Assembly: GCF_018449525.1 (NCBI RefSeq)
Contig: NZ_JAAVUS010000003.1
Span: 372,001 to 436,000, forward strand
Direction: 5' to 3'
DNA length: 64,000 nt
DNA from: Bradyrhizobium sp. dw_78
Lineage (GTDB): Bacteria; Pseudomonadota; Alphaproteobacteria; Rhizobiales; Xanthobacteraceae
Each line of letters starts with the position of its first letter. Within the stretch, counting starts at the first letter, position 1. This document shows positions 43,395 to 53,239 of the stretch, one piece after another. The notes below the pieces were generated by a model. That model had not been told where the DNA came from. It did no database searches and saw only the letters and a list, made by a program, of their open reading frames with translations. Position numbers and translations under genes: made by a program.

Positions 43395-44594
43395 ATGAAT
43401 CGATCGCGGATGTTGATGGGCGGGAGCGTCGCTCTGCTTGCCCTTTTCCAAGTCGCTCTGGCCCCGGGTGTCCAGGCGGCGGAGCCGTTCAAGGTCGGCT
43501 TCATCGGCGCATTCTCCGGTCCATTCGCCTCCCTCGGCGAAGGCTTTGACCGCGGTGCGCGGCTTTATGAAAAGCTGCACGCCAAGGATCTGCCGCCGGG
43601 CGTCACGGTCCAGGTCATCCGCCGGGACGATGCCGGCAGCCCCGACAATACGCGGCGCATCGCGCAGGAACTGATCGTCAGGGAGCATATCAAGGTGATT
43701 GCCGGGATTGCGCTGTCGCCGCAGGGCTTTGCCTTGGCAAAGCTGGCGACCGAAGCAAAGATTCCGGTTGTGCTCATGAACGCAACGACGTCGAGCCTGA
43801 CGCGGTCATCGCCATATTTCGTGCGCTTCTCCTACACCCAGTGGCATACGGCGTATTCGATCGGTGTCTGGGCCGGCAAGCAAGGCATTAAAACCGCCGA
43901 CAGTCTTGTCGCCGACTACGCCGCCGGCGTGGATTCGGAAGTCGCCTTCAAGAAGGGATTCGAGGAGAACGGCGGCAAGCTCGTCAATGCCGTTCGCGCT
44001 CCGATGGTCACGACCGACTACCTGCCCTTCATGGAGAGGATCAAGGCCGACAAGCCGGATGCCGTTTTCACCTTTGTGAATGGCGGCCGCATGGCGTCGG
44101 TGTCGAAGTCATTCACCGATACGGGACTGAAGGCGGCCGGCGCCAAGCTGATCGGCCCTGGCGACGTTGCGCTGGATGACGAAGTGCGAAACCTGCCGCC
44201 GGACATCGCGGGGGTCATCACGGCCGCAAGCTATACCGTCGGCAACAAATATCCCGGCAATGTGGAGTTTGTGAAAGCCTGGAGGGCTGAGTACGGCGCG
44301 GACTCGACGCCGAACGTGACCGCCGTTTCCGGTTGGGATGGGATGTCGGCGATTTATAGCGCAGCAAAGGAGCTGGGTGACGGCGCCGATTCCGATGCCA
44401 TCCTTAAATATCTTTCGAACTGGAAGGGAACCGATAGTCCGCGCGGCGACGTATCGATCGATCCGGCGACGCGGGATGTCGTCTTGCCGATCCAGATCAA
44501 CAAGGTCGAGATCGTCGACGGCAAGCCGACCAACGTGACGATGGAAACGTTGCCGCCGCTCAAGGATCCGTGGAAGACATTCAACCCGGAATAA
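43395..44594 (+). CDS. ABC importer 1: periplasmic binding protein (Liv/HAAT family)
   Basis: 399 aa. The signal peptide ends at VQA (about residue 28), then FKVGFIGAFSGPFASLGEGF, the standard opening of branched-chain amino-acid-type receptors. These proteins also serve aromatic acids and amides in catabolic operons, so the ligand is open. First gene of a five-gene importer with all subunits in order. Confidence 0.92.
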   Translation: MNRSRMLMGGSVALLALFQVALAPGVQAAEPFKVGFIGAFSGPFASLGEGFDRGARLYEKLHAKDLPPGVTVQVIRRDDAGSPDNTRRIAQELIVREHIKVIAGIALSPQGFALAKLATEAKIPVVLMNATTSSLTRSSPYFVRFSYTQWHTAYSIGVWAGKQGIKTADSLVADYAAGVDSEVAFKKGFEENGGKLVNAVRAPMVTTDYLPFMERIKADKPDAVFTFVNGGRMASVSKSFTDTGLKAAGAKLIGPGDVALDDEVRNLPPDIAGVITAASYTVGNKYPGNVEFVKAWRAEYGADSTPNVTAVSGWDGMSAIYSAAKELGDGADSDAILKYLSNWKGTDSPRGDVSIDPATRDVVLPIQINKVEIVDGKPTNVTMETLPPLKDPWKTFNPE

Positions 44595-44638
44595 GTCCGA
44601 GCTGTGTTGATGCCCCGTAAACAAATAAAGGATGGTTC

Positions 44639-45517
44639 GTGAACTGGAGCGAGCTTCTGGTCAGCATTCTCTTTACGGGAACGGCCTACGCGATGGTGCT
44701 CTACGTCATCTCGGTCGGTCTGTCCGTGACGATGGGACTGCTCGGCATCGCAAATCTCGCCCACGGCGCATTTGCGATGGCGGGTGGCTATCTGCTGGTC
44801 GAACTGCTGGGACGGTTTTCCCTGCCGTTCGGTATCGCGCTCATTGTCACGGGTGTCGTCGTCGCCGCCGTCAGTGTCGTCCTTGAACGGCTATTATACG
44901 TGCATGTCTACAAGTCGGGAGAATTCGACCAGGTTCTCCTGAGCATGGGCATCATCTTCGTCGCATCGGCCCTCGCGCAGTACATCTATGGCCCGATACC
45001 GATGAGTGTCACCATTCCCGCCTCGCTCGGCGGCGGTGTCGAAATCGGCGGGCGGTCATTCCCGCTGTACCGGTTGTTTCTGATCGGCTGTGGCGTGGCG
45101 ACCTTTGTCGGGCTGCTGGTGTCGATCGAGCGCACCAGCATCGGAGCTCGGATCAGGGCGACCGTCGACAACCGCGCGATGGCTGAGTCGATCGGGATCA
45201 ATACGGGGGTGCTGTTTTCGATTGTGTTTGCGTTTGGCAGCGCGCTGGCCGCCATTGGCGGCGGCCTGGGCGCCGACATGATCTCGGTTGCGCCGGGCTA
45301 TCCGTTGGAAAATCTCGCCTACTTCCTGATCGTCGTCTCGGTCGGCGGATTGGGAACGGTCAGCGGGCCGTTCGCGGCGGCGCTGTTGCTGGGAATAGGC
45401 GACAGCGCCTGTAAAATCCTGGCGCCGCAATTCGGCGCGTTCTTCATCTACGTGGCGGTGTTCGCGGTTCTGCTGGTCCGGCCGCAGGGCCTGTTCGGCC
45501 GGTTGCAGGTGCAATAA
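44639..45517 (+). CDS. ABC importer 1: permease, LivH type
   Basis: 292-aa membrane subunit with about eight spans. GLLGIANLAHGAFAMAGGYL is the LivH signature; the EAA-like loop is RATVDNRAMAESIGIN. GTG 44639 follows AAAGGA by 6 bp. The next permease begins at the base after its stop codon. Confidence 0.92.
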   Translation: MNWSELLVSILFTGTAYAMVLYVISVGLSVTMGLLGIANLAHGAFAMAGGYLLVELLGRFSLPFGIALIVTGVVVAAVSVVLERLLYVHVYKSGEFDQVLLSMGIIFVASALAQYIYGPIPMSVTIPASLGGGVEIGGRSFPLYRLFLIGCGVATFVGLLVSIERTSIGARIRATVDNRAMAESIGINTGVLFSIVFAFGSALAAIGGGLGADMISVAPGYPLENLAYFLIVVSVGGLGTVSGPFAAALLLGIGDSACKILAPQFGAFFIYVAVFAVLLVRPQGLFGRLQVQ

Positions 45518-46549
45518 ATGTCATCGGCAAAGGACATCGCGGTTTCGCAGTTGATGTCGCTTCGCAGGTTGCATCCTGCCGAGCTTGTGCCCTGGATCTG
45601 CGCGGTGGTGGTTTGGTTCTTTTTTCCGACCTACCTGCCATTCGCGACGCAAATTGTCATCATGATCCTGTTCACGCTCTCCTACGACATCGTGGTGGGG
45701 TATGCCGGTATCATCATTCTCGGGCATACCGCATTCTTCGGTGTCGGCGCCTATTCAGCCGGGCTGCTCACGCTGGCGGGCTGGCAGGAGCCGATCTCGG
45801 GATTGCTCATGGCGGGCATTGCGGCTGCGGCGGTCGGCATCACGGCCGGCGCCATTATCCTGCGTACGGCGGGTCTGACATTGCTGATGCTGGGGCTCGC
45901 GCTGACGCTTCTGTTCGGCGAACTCGCCAACCGCTTTCCCGAGATCACGGGCGGGCATGATGGTTTGCAGGGCATCACGACCTCGCCGATATTCGGGCGT
46001 TTCGATTTCGATTTGTTCGGCCACGTGACGTTCATCTACAGCGTCGCCGTTCTATTTGTGGCGTGGGTTGCGGTTCGCGCCCTGGTTCATGCGCCGTTCG
46101 GGCGTTCTCTGGTCGGCATTCGGCTGAATCCGGCCCGCATGCAGGCGATCGGCGTGCCGGTGCGGCAGCGGAAGTTGGTTGCCTTCACCATCAGCGCGGG
46201 GCTTGCGGGTGTCGCCGGTGCATTGTCCGCCCAGACCACGCAATTCGTGTCGCTCGACGCGTTCGGACTCGGTATGGCCGGGACCGTCCTGATCATCCTC
46301 GTGATCGGAGGCCGGGGACGGCTTTATGGCGCTTTCATCGGCGCGCCGGCCTATATGATCGTGCAGGACGCCTTGGCCAAGGATGATCCCGTCTTCTGGC
46401 TGTTCTGGCTCGGCATCATCCTGATCCTTGTCGTGTTGTTTGCTCCGAATGGGCTGTTGGGTCTGTTCAGCAGAGCCGGAACCTTCTTGAAGTCGAAATG
46501 GAAATCTGCCGCAACGGACCCGCGGCAGCCGCAGAGCGAGCGGAGGTAA
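45518..46549 (+). CDS. ABC importer 1: permease, LivM type
   Basis: 343 aa with about ten spans, partner of LivH. Typical: SYDIVVGYAGIIILGHTAFFGVGAY and a C-terminal GRLYGAFIGAPAYMIVQD. Starts immediately after the LivH-type stop. Confidence 0.92.
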   Translation: MSSAKDIAVSQLMSLRRLHPAELVPWICAVVVWFFFPTYLPFATQIVIMILFTLSYDIVVGYAGIIILGHTAFFGVGAYSAGLLTLAGWQEPISGLLMAGIAAAAVGITAGAIILRTAGLTLLMLGLALTLLFGELANRFPEITGGHDGLQGITTSPIFGRFDFDLFGHVTFIYSVAVLFVAWVAVRALVHAPFGRSLVGIRLNPARMQAIGVPVRQRKLVAFTISAGLAGVAGALSAQTTQFVSLDAFGLGMAGTVLIILVIGGRGRLYGAFIGAPAYMIVQDALAKDDPVFWLFWLGIILILVVLFAPNGLLGLFSRAGTFLKSKWKSAATDPRQPQSERR

Positions 46550-46550
46550 C

Positions 46551-47318
46551 ATGCGTACTCCGGTAAGAGGCTTGCCGTTCGCGCTTCGCACCAGCGGCCT
46601 GACCAAGTCGTTCAACGGTCTGAAGACGGTCTCCGGCGTCGATTTCTATCTGGAGGTGGGGGCTCGCCAGGCGCTGATTGGTCCAAATGGCGCCGGCAAA
46701 ACCACCTTCATCAATCTTTTGACCGGGAGCATTCCGCCGACCAGCGGCACGGTCTGGGTCAACGAAGAGAACGTCACGCCGCTCGCAGCCTACCAGCGCG
46801 TCAAGCGCGGTCTGGCCAGGACATTCCAGATTAATTCGCTGCTGCGTGAATTGAGCGTGCTGGAGCATGTGCAACTGGCCGTCGCCGAGCAGGTCGGCGC
46901 CGGTGGAAAGCTGTTTGGCGGGCGGCGGGTGCAACGCGAAACCGCCGAGGCCGCCTACGATATTCTGGAGCAGCTCAAGCTCGAACAGAGCGCGATGTTG
47001 CCGATCACCGAGCTCTCATACGGCCGGCAGCGGCTGGTCGAGATTGCGATCGCGCTGGCGCTCAAGCCGGCTGTGCTGCTGCTGGACGAACCGGCCGCGG
47101 GTGTGCCGCCGGCGGATTCGCATCTGGTGTTCGAATTGATCGAAGCGCTGCCGTCGAATGTGTCGGTTCTGTTCATCGAGCACGACATGAAGCTGGTCGC
47201 GCGGTTTGCCGAGCGGATCAGCGTTCTCGTCGCTGGCGAGATCGTGCTCGAAGGAACGCCGCAGGAGATCGCGGCCAGCACTCTGGTCAGGGATATCTAC
47301 CTGGGACACCGGCACTGA
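46551..47318 (+). CDS. ABC importer 1: ATPase, LivG type
   Basis: 255 aa. Walker A GPNGAGKTT near residues 43-51, the LivG-specific ARTFQINSLLRELSVLEHV, signature-like LSYGRQRLVEIA (replacing LSGGQ) and Walker B VLLLDEPAAGV. GGAGG overlaps the preceding stop. Confidence 0.94.
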   Translation: MRTPVRGLPFALRTSGLTKSFNGLKTVSGVDFYLEVGARQALIGPNGAGKTTFINLLTGSIPPTSGTVWVNEENVTPLAAYQRVKRGLARTFQINSLLRELSVLEHVQLAVAEQVGAGGKLFGGRRVQRETAEAAYDILEQLKLEQSAMLPITELSYGRQRLVEIAIALALKPAVLLLDEPAAGVPPADSHLVFELIEALPSNVSVLFIEHDMKLVARFAERISVLVAGEIVLEGTPQEIAASTLVRDIYLGHRH

Positions 47319-47319
47319 C

Positions 47320-48075
47320 ATGCAAGCTGAGCAACAACCGAACGACGCCGTCCTGCTGTCCTGCGACAGGCTCAATGCCGGCTGGGGCGCGACGCATGTG
47401 ATCTCGAACATCAGTTTCGAGCTTCCGGCGGGCGAGACGCTGGCGATCCTGGGACGCAACGGAGTCGGAAAGACCACGCTGATCTCGGCGATCGCCGGCC
47501 GGGCGGACGTCAGGAGCGGCACGATCAAACTTGCCGGCCAATCGATCGAGACGCTCGCTCCCTATGTCCGGGCCGGGCTGGGAATAGGCTTCGTTCCGCA
47601 GGAGCGGGAAATCTTCCCGTCGCTGACGGTGGAGGAAAATCTCACCGTGGCGTACCGGCCGGCCAGGAATGGCCAGAGCGTCTGGAGCCTGGAGCGGATT
47701 TACGATCTTTTCCCCCGTCTCAAGGAACGCCGCCGTCTCGGCGGGACGAAGCTGTCCGGCGGCGAGCAGCAGATGCTCAGTATCGGGCGCGCGCTGATGG
47801 GCAATCCCAAGCTTCTGCTCATGGACGAACCGATGGAAGGGCTTGCGCCGATCATTGTCGAACTCATCGTCGATTCCCTGAAGCGCATCCGAAAGGAATC
47901 CGGCATTGCTATTCTGCTGGTCGAACAGCACGTCGATATCGCGATGGAGTTCACCAACCGGCTGATCGTGCTCGATCGCGGGGCAATGATCTTCAACGCG
48001 GCCGATGGCCAGCAGGCCGTCGAGCGTTCGTTCATCGAGACATTGGTGGGTGTGGAAACCATGGGGGCCGGCTGA
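47320..48075 (+). CDS. ABC importer 1: ATPase, LivF type
   Basis: 251 aa. Walker A GRNGVGKTT, LivF-type GFVPQEREIFPSLTVEENL, signature LSGGEQQMLSIGRAL and Walker B LLLMDEPMEGLAP. ATG 47320 is one base after the LivG stop; the longer frame upstream lies inside livG and is not used. Closes the first importer. Confidence 0.94.
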   Translation: MQAEQQPNDAVLLSCDRLNAGWGATHVISNISFELPAGETLAILGRNGVGKTTLISAIAGRADVRSGTIKLAGQSIETLAPYVRAGLGIGFVPQEREIFPSLTVEENLTVAYRPARNGQSVWSLERIYDLFPRLKERRRLGGTKLSGGEQQMLSIGRALMGNPKLLLMDEPMEGLAPIIVELIVDSLKRIRKESGIAILLVEQHVDIAMEFTNRLIVLDRGAMIFNAADGQQAVERSFIETLVGVETMGAG

Positions 48076-48189
48076 GCCGATCGAATTTCCACATCCGAAT
48101 CAGACAGGGGCAGGTGCGGCGCGATGGTGCCGACCGGCCGAGGGGAAAACCTATGAAAGCCATACGCGAAGACGAAGCCCTGGATTCTT

Positions 48190-48269
48190 GTTTTGACGCG
48201 TTCTCTTCACGCGAACCGGTATCCACCCCGGATCAAGTCCGGGGCAGGCTTCGCTCGAAAACGCTCTAA
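48190..48269 (+). repeat. Module B copy with a second palindrome inserted
   Basis: Starts GTTTTGACGCGTTCTCTTCA and ends TCGCTCGAAAACGCTCTAAG as in other module B copies, but the centre carries CCCCGGATCAAGTCCGGGG (48217-48235), a separate perfect dyad. It lies in the 229-bp gap between importer 1 and the amidase; the rest of the gap is featureless. Confidence 0.75.
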
Positions 48270-48304
48270 GTTAACCTCAAACCCGCAGTCGAGAACGAGT
48301 TCAA

Positions 48305-49759
48305 ATGAGATCAGACCTTGCTTTTGCGCCAGCTACCGAGCTGCTGCGCCTGATGGAATCGCGCGAAGTTTCCTCACGGGAAATTCTGGAACTCCAGCTG
48401 GAGCGCATCGCCAGATTCAACCCAACGGTCAACGCCATCATTTACCTGGACGTCGACGCGGCACGCGCCCGTGCGGATGCCGCCGACGCCGACCGTGCCC
48501 GGGGCAAGATCTGGGGCAAGTTGCACGGCCTGCCGATGACGGTGAAGGACGTTCACAACGTCGCCGGCTGGCCGACCACCTATGGCGATCCGGCCAACCG
48601 CGATTGGCGGCCGGAGCGGAATGCCGCGGTGATCGACCGTCTCATCGGTGCGGGCGCGATCATCTTCGGGAAGACGAACGTCCCGTTCAACTCGGCCGAC
48701 TTTCAGAGCTTCAACGCGATTCATGGCACGACCCATAATCCCTGGGCGCATGGGCGGACGCCCGGCGGATCTTCGGGAGGCGCTGCGGCGGCTTTGGCGG
48801 CCGGGTTGAGTCCCGTCGAATTCGGCTCGGACATCGCGGGATCGATCCGGTTTCCGTCGCATTTCTGCGGCGTCTACGGACACAAGCCAACCCACGGCAT
48901 CGTTACCGCCGAACATAATCTTCGCCGCGGCGCATGGCTCGACAATGACCTGCTGACCTCCGGTCCAATGGCCCGCAGCGTCGAGGACCTTGCGCTGTTG
49001 ATGGATGTGGTGGCCGGTCCCGGTGGACCAGCGGCAAAGGCCTGGTCGCTGGATTTGCCGGCGGCGCGCGCCACGCAATTGCCGGACTTCCGGGTCGCCC
49101 TGATCGAGGATTCCGCGGTGGCGCCGATCGATGCGCCCTATCGCGCGCGTATCCGCGAATTCGCTGGCCTGCTCCGCGGCGCGGGCGCAAACATCGCGGC
49201 CGATACTTTTCCCGCTTTCGATCAACGGGAAGCGCATGAGACCTTCATCAGGCTGCTTCGCGGCTCGGCGGCGGCAAGCCTTCCTGAGTCCGTTTACGAT
49301 ACGGCGGTGCAAATCTCGGAAGGCCTTGCGAAGACGGATATGAGCTACAAGGCGCAGCTCCGCCGCGCCCAGGCGCAGCGGCATCGCGACTACATCTTCG
49401 CGGAACAAAATCGAATGCGCATCAAGCAGGCTTGGGCGGAATTCTTCGAGAAGTTCGATATTCTTCTGGCGCCGGTCACGCTGTCGTCGGCATTCCCGCT
49501 TGACGAGCAGACGGTACGGGAAGAGCGCACCCTGAACGTCAACGGCAGACTGGTCGACTACAACGACCAGATGTTCTGGGCCGGTTATTCCACGCTTCCC
49601 TCGCTGCCCGTCACCTCGATCCCGATCGGATTCGATGCGAACGGGCTGCCCGTGGGCTTGCAGGTGATCGGGCCTTATCTGGAAGACCGGACAACGCTGG
49701 CTTTTGCCGCGGCCGCAAGCGCCATTCAGTCGTTCGTGGCGCCGCCCGGATTTTCGTGA
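48305..49759 (+). CDS. Amidase signature family hydrolase
   Basis: 484 aa with the Ser-cisSer-Lys triad: Lys in PMTVKDVHNV (about residue 80), and Ser residues in GGSSGGAAAALAAGL and GSDIAGSIRFPSHFCGVYG. Cleaves an amide to acid and ammonia; about thirty substrate classes are known, so none is named here. No signal peptide. Follows the importer 1 operon on the same strand, so it may act on the imported compound. Weak ribosome site. Confidence 0.9.
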   Translation: MRSDLAFAPATELLRLMESREVSSREILELQLERIARFNPTVNAIIYLDVDAARARADAADADRARGKIWGKLHGLPMTVKDVHNVAGWPTTYGDPANRDWRPERNAAVIDRLIGAGAIIFGKTNVPFNSADFQSFNAIHGTTHNPWAHGRTPGGSSGGAAAALAAGLSPVEFGSDIAGSIRFPSHFCGVYGHKPTHGIVTAEHNLRRGAWLDNDLLTSGPMARSVEDLALLMDVVAGPGGPAAKAWSLDLPAARATQLPDFRVALIEDSAVAPIDAPYRARIREFAGLLRGAGANIAADTFPAFDQREAHETFIRLLRGSAAASLPESVYDTAVQISEGLAKTDMSYKAQLRRAQAQRHRDYIFAEQNRMRIKQAWAEFFEKFDILLAPVTLSSAFPLDEQTVREERTLNVNGRLVDYNDQMFWAGYSTLPSLPVTSIPIGFDANGLPVGLQVIGPYLEDRTTLAFAAAASAIQSFVAPPGFS

Positions 49760-49788
49760 CCAGAGAGAAGCTGGCGTCGCCGTCCGCT

Positions 49789-50685
49789 CTAACGCAGCCG
49801 GCGCACCATGAAGTCGAGAAACAGCCGGTTGCGTTTCGGGATCAGGTTGCGCTTCAGCATGATCGCCGTGGTGCGAAGCGGGGGACTTTCCCAGTCCGGC
49901 AAGACCCGGATCAGGCGTCCCGCCTTGAGATCGTTGGCGCATAGAACGTCGTTGAGGATGCCGATGCCGACGCCGCTCAGCACCAGTTCCCGGACCAGGC
50001 TGATATTGGCCACTGTCGCGTGCGCGGCGGCAACCTCGATCTGCTGTTTCTGCGAGCGCTTGAGGAATGTCCAGACGCCGTCCTTTCGTTGCAGCTCGGT
50101 CACGATGCAGCGGTGTTCCGCCAGCTCGGCCAGGGCCTTTGGCGTGCCGTGGGTTTCGAGATATTTCGGTGAGGCATAGGCGGCGCGCCGGAGCGTCGTG
50201 AGGCGGCGGTGAACGAGGCGGGAGTCGGGCAGGCCGCCGAGGATGATCGCGATGTCGTGCGGTTCGCGCACGAGGTCGACAACCCCGGTGTTGATGGAGA
50301 TGTTCAGCGATATTTCCGGATAAGCCAGCGCGAAGTCGGCGACCGCCTTGCCGAGCCAGGCATTGCCGAATTCCATGGGGATGCTGACGCGGAGCGTGCC
50401 GCTCAGACCGGACTGCAATTCGTCGACTTCGAGGATGGCTTCCTTAATTTCCGCATCGACCCGGCGGGCGTAATCGATGAGCCGCGTGCCGATCGGCGTC
50501 GGCGCAAGGCCACGCGAATTCTTCTTCAGCAGCAAGGCGCCGATGTTCTTTTCGAGCAGAGCCAGCTTGCGGCTGATGGTTGCCTTGGAGAGGCCTGTAA
50601 TTTCGCTGGCGCGGGTGAGCGAGCCGGCGCGGACGACTTCCGCGAACAGGAGCATGGCGTTGACGTCAAAGGCTTCGTTCATCAT
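49789..50685 (-). CDS. LysR family transcriptional regulator
   Basis: 298 aa. Helix-turn-helix: MLLFAEVVRAGSLTRASEI, then TGLSKATISRKLALLEKNIG; effector domain with GTLRVSIPMEFGNAW. Placed between the amidase (convergent, 29 bp) and the enoyl-CoA hydratase (divergent), the latter being the classic LysR target position. Confidence 0.92.
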   Translation of the reverse strand: MMNEAFDVNAMLLFAEVVRAGSLTRASEITGLSKATISRKLALLEKNIGALLLKKNSRGLAPTPIGTRLIDYARRVDAEIKEAILEVDELQSGLSGTLRVSIPMEFGNAWLGKAVADFALAYPEISLNISINTGVVDLVREPHDIAIILGGLPDSRLVHRRLTTLRRAAYASPKYLETHGTPKALAELAEHRCIVTELQRKDGVWTFLKRSQKQQIEVAAAHATVANISLVRELVLSGVGIGILNDVLCANDLKAGRLIRVLPDWESPPLRTTAIMLKRNLIPKRNRLFLDFMVRRLR

Positions 50686-50842
50686 CGTCCCACGTCAAAA
50701 ACGGACAGCTCCTTTTCGAATTTAAGTATAGCTCCGGTGTTTGAGGCCGCCTAGCGTTCGCGACAAGCTGCGATGTGCATTGGCGCGGGAAGCGGTGTAC
50801 GTGGACCGTTCCGGTCTGGCGTGGTTTCAGGATGGATCCGGA

Positions 50843-51634
50843 ATGACTTCTGATCTGGTCACTTACGAGCTCGAGGACAATATTGCGCTTATCGGCCTGA
50901 ACCGGCCGGACAAGCGCAACGCCATCAACGATGATCTCCTGCGTGCGCTGAGCGAGGCCGTCACCCGCGCCGGCGATGAAGCTGACGTCGGCATTCTTTT
51001 CGGTCACGGGCCGAACTTCTCTTCCGGCCTCGACCTGGCCCAGCTTGCCGAACGGCTTCGCCCCGATGCGCCATATCCGCGCAAGCGAAAGCGATATATC
51101 TGGCACACCGCGTTTGACCTCATCGCCCGCGGCACCGTCCCATTCGTGGCGGCGCTGCATGGTGCGACAATTGGCGGCGGTCTCGAGCTTGCCGCGGCGG
51201 CGCATCTTCGTGTGGCGGATGAAACGACCGAGTTTGGATTGCCGGAAGGGCAGCGGGGCATCTTCGTCGGCGGCGGCGGCTCGGTGCGAATCCAGCGTAT
51301 CGTCGGCTATACGGTGATGGCGGACATGATGCTGACCGGCCGGATCCTGAATGCGGAAGAAGCCCGGCAGGTGCATCTCGCTCAATATGTGGTGCCGCCG
51401 GGCCAGGCGCTCGCCAAAGCGCGGGAAATCGCCGGCAAGATCGCCATGAATACGCCCCAGACGAACTGGCAGATCACCAATGTCCTGCCGCGGATCGGCG
51501 AGCTGTCGCATGACGACGGATTATTCATGGAATACCTCAATACGTCCATGACAAGGCCGCCCGAGGCCCGGCAGCGGCTGAACGAATTCCTCGAGAAAAA
51601 GGCCAGCCGGTTGAAACTGCGGAACATGGAATGA
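50843..51634 (+). CDS. Enoyl-CoA hydratase/isomerase family protein
   Basis: 263-aa crotonase. Oxyanion-hole motifs FSSGLDL and HGATIGGGLELAAAAHLRV, and an acid in FGLPEGQRG at the Glu164 position of rat hydratase. One catalytic Glu is clear; the other (Glu144) position is less so, so hydratase, isomerase or hydratase-lyase are all possible. ATG 50843 is chosen; the frame is open 34 codons upstream into the LysR promoter. It may act with the CoA ligase at 35181-36839. Confidence 0.88.
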   Translation: MTSDLVTYELEDNIALIGLNRPDKRNAINDDLLRALSEAVTRAGDEADVGILFGHGPNFSSGLDLAQLAERLRPDAPYPRKRKRYIWHTAFDLIARGTVPFVAALHGATIGGGLELAAAAHLRVADETTEFGLPEGQRGIFVGGGGSVRIQRIVGYTVMADMMLTGRILNAEEARQVHLAQYVVPPGQALAKAREIAGKIAMNTPQTNWQITNVLPRIGELSHDDGLFMEYLNTSMTRPPEARQRLNEFLEKKASRLKLRNME

Positions 51635-51859
51635 CGATGGTCCATCGCCGTCCCGGTCCGCGTGGCGGCGCTGGTGGATGGATCGGCGCTGCTCTCTCGA
51701 TCAATAAGAGGTCATGTTTTGGGCTTTATGCCTAAACTTCTCTCAAGGGACCTTCCCGGCCGGCCCATGTCTTGACAACGAGAGCGGGGGCATGGCTAAA
51801 GTGACAGTGATGTTTCACAAGTTGTGCAGCGGCCATATCGCCATGCAAGGGAGTTCGAA

Positions 51860-53050
51860 ATGAATCTCCGGACGTTCCTCAAAACTGCCCTGGCGGGCTC
51901 GCTCGCGCTGGCCACGGCGCTGCCGGCTTATGCCGACAGCACCGGCATAACCCCGACGTCGATCAAGATCGGCTTCATCGGAAGCCTCACCGGGCCGGCG
52001 GCGATCTGGGGTTCGGGCAACCTCGCAGGCGCCGTTCTTGCTTTCGAACAGCAGAACGAGGCCGGCGGCATCAACGGTCGCAAGTTCGAGTGGGTTTCCA
52101 TCGACGATGAATCCTCGGCGCCGAAGGGAATCGCCGGCTTCAACAAGCTGGTGCAGACCGAGCAGGTTTTCGCGGTGATCGGCCCCAGCGCCAGCGCGGT
52201 CGGGGTTCCCATGAAGAGCGTGCTCGCGAGTTCCGGCGTGCCGGTCATCATTCCGAGCTTTTCCTCGCCGGACATGACGGAGCCGCTGATCAAGAACGTG
52301 TTCCGGACCGGCACGCTGAACGACCGCATGCAGGGCCGCGCCATTGCGGACTATCTCGTTCAGATATTGAAGCTCGATCGCGTGGCGATCATGCGGCAGT
52401 CGGACCAGTACGGTGCGACCGGAGCCGGCGCGATTACCGACCGGTTGAAGGAATTGGGCAAGGCCCCCGTTGCAGTCGAGACCTTCAATGCCTCTGACAC
52501 CGACCTGACATCGCAGGTCCTGCACTTGCGCGGCGCCGACCCGCAGGCGATCGTCATTTATGGTTATCCGGCCCCGAGCGCCATCGCGACCCGGCAAATC
52601 CGCGAGCTGGGTATCAAGTCTGAAATCATCGGCTCTTCCGCCACCTCGAACCAGAACTATCCCGAAATGGTCGGAAAGGTCGGTATCGGCGTCAAATTCG
52701 TGGCGGTGGGCGATCTCCCGGAATCCGATGACAAGCCAATGGCGGATTTTCGCGCCGCGTTTCAGAAGCGCTATCCCGATCTTGCGCGACAGGGTCGCCC
52801 GGCGACAAGCGACGTGACCGGCTACGGCGCAGCGAAGAATGTGATTGAAGCTCTGCGACGCGCCGGCAAGGACGTCACGCGCGAGAATTTCATGGCGGCG
52901 CTCGAAACCTTCGATGGTTACAGCTCCGGCGTGACCATGCCGACCTATCTCTCGCCGACCCGCCACGAAGGCAATTCGCAAATGCGGATCGCGATCATCA
53001 CCCCCGAATTGACGCGTGAGATATTGCCCGGCGCAATCGACGCGAAATAG
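51860..53050 (+). CDS. ABC importer 2: periplasmic binding protein (Liv/HAAT family)
   Basis: 396 aa. Signal peptide ends at AYA (about residue 26), then SIKIGFIGSLTGPAAIWGSG. The sequence differs throughout from the importer 1 receptor, so a different ligand is likely. AAGGGAG precedes ATG 51860. TTGACA at 51772-51777 is a possible -35 but no good -10 follows at proper distance. Confidence 0.92.
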   Translation: MNLRTFLKTALAGSLALATALPAYADSTGITPTSIKIGFIGSLTGPAAIWGSGNLAGAVLAFEQQNEAGGINGRKFEWVSIDDESSAPKGIAGFNKLVQTEQVFAVIGPSASAVGVPMKSVLASSGVPVIIPSFSSPDMTEPLIKNVFRTGTLNDRMQGRAIADYLVQILKLDRVAIMRQSDQYGATGAGAITDRLKELGKAPVAVETFNASDTDLTSQVLHLRGADPQAIVIYGYPAPSAIATRQIRELGIKSEIIGSSATSNQNYPEMVGKVGIGVKFVAVGDLPESDDKPMADFRAAFQKRYPDLARQGRPATSDVTGYGAAKNVIEALRRAGKDVTRENFMAALETFDGYSSGVTMPTYLSPTRHEGNSQMRIAIITPELTREILPGAIDAK

Positions 53051-53071
53051 GACGTTACAGCGGCTTCGGGC

Positions 53072-53148
53072 GGAAGTGGATTCCGGTTCGCGTGAAGAAC
53101 CGCGCCAAACCAAAATAGCAGGGCCCGGTTCTGATTCAATCAGAGCCG
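53072..53148 (-). repeat. Modules B (reverse) and C in tandem, second pair
   Basis: A reverse-strand module B (53072-53117, CGCGTGAAGAACCGCGCCAA) is followed by CGGTTCTGATTCAATCAGAGCCG (53126-53148). This splits the importer 2 receptor from its permeases, where the pairing could set a stoichiometric drop in mRNA. Confidence 0.75.
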
Positions 53149-53239
53149 ATAAGGTTCAAGATCAGGGAATGGCGTCGAACTGACGGCGCTATCTTGATGT
53201 TTCATCGTTTAAGCTGCCAGCGCCGAGACGCCCGCCCTT

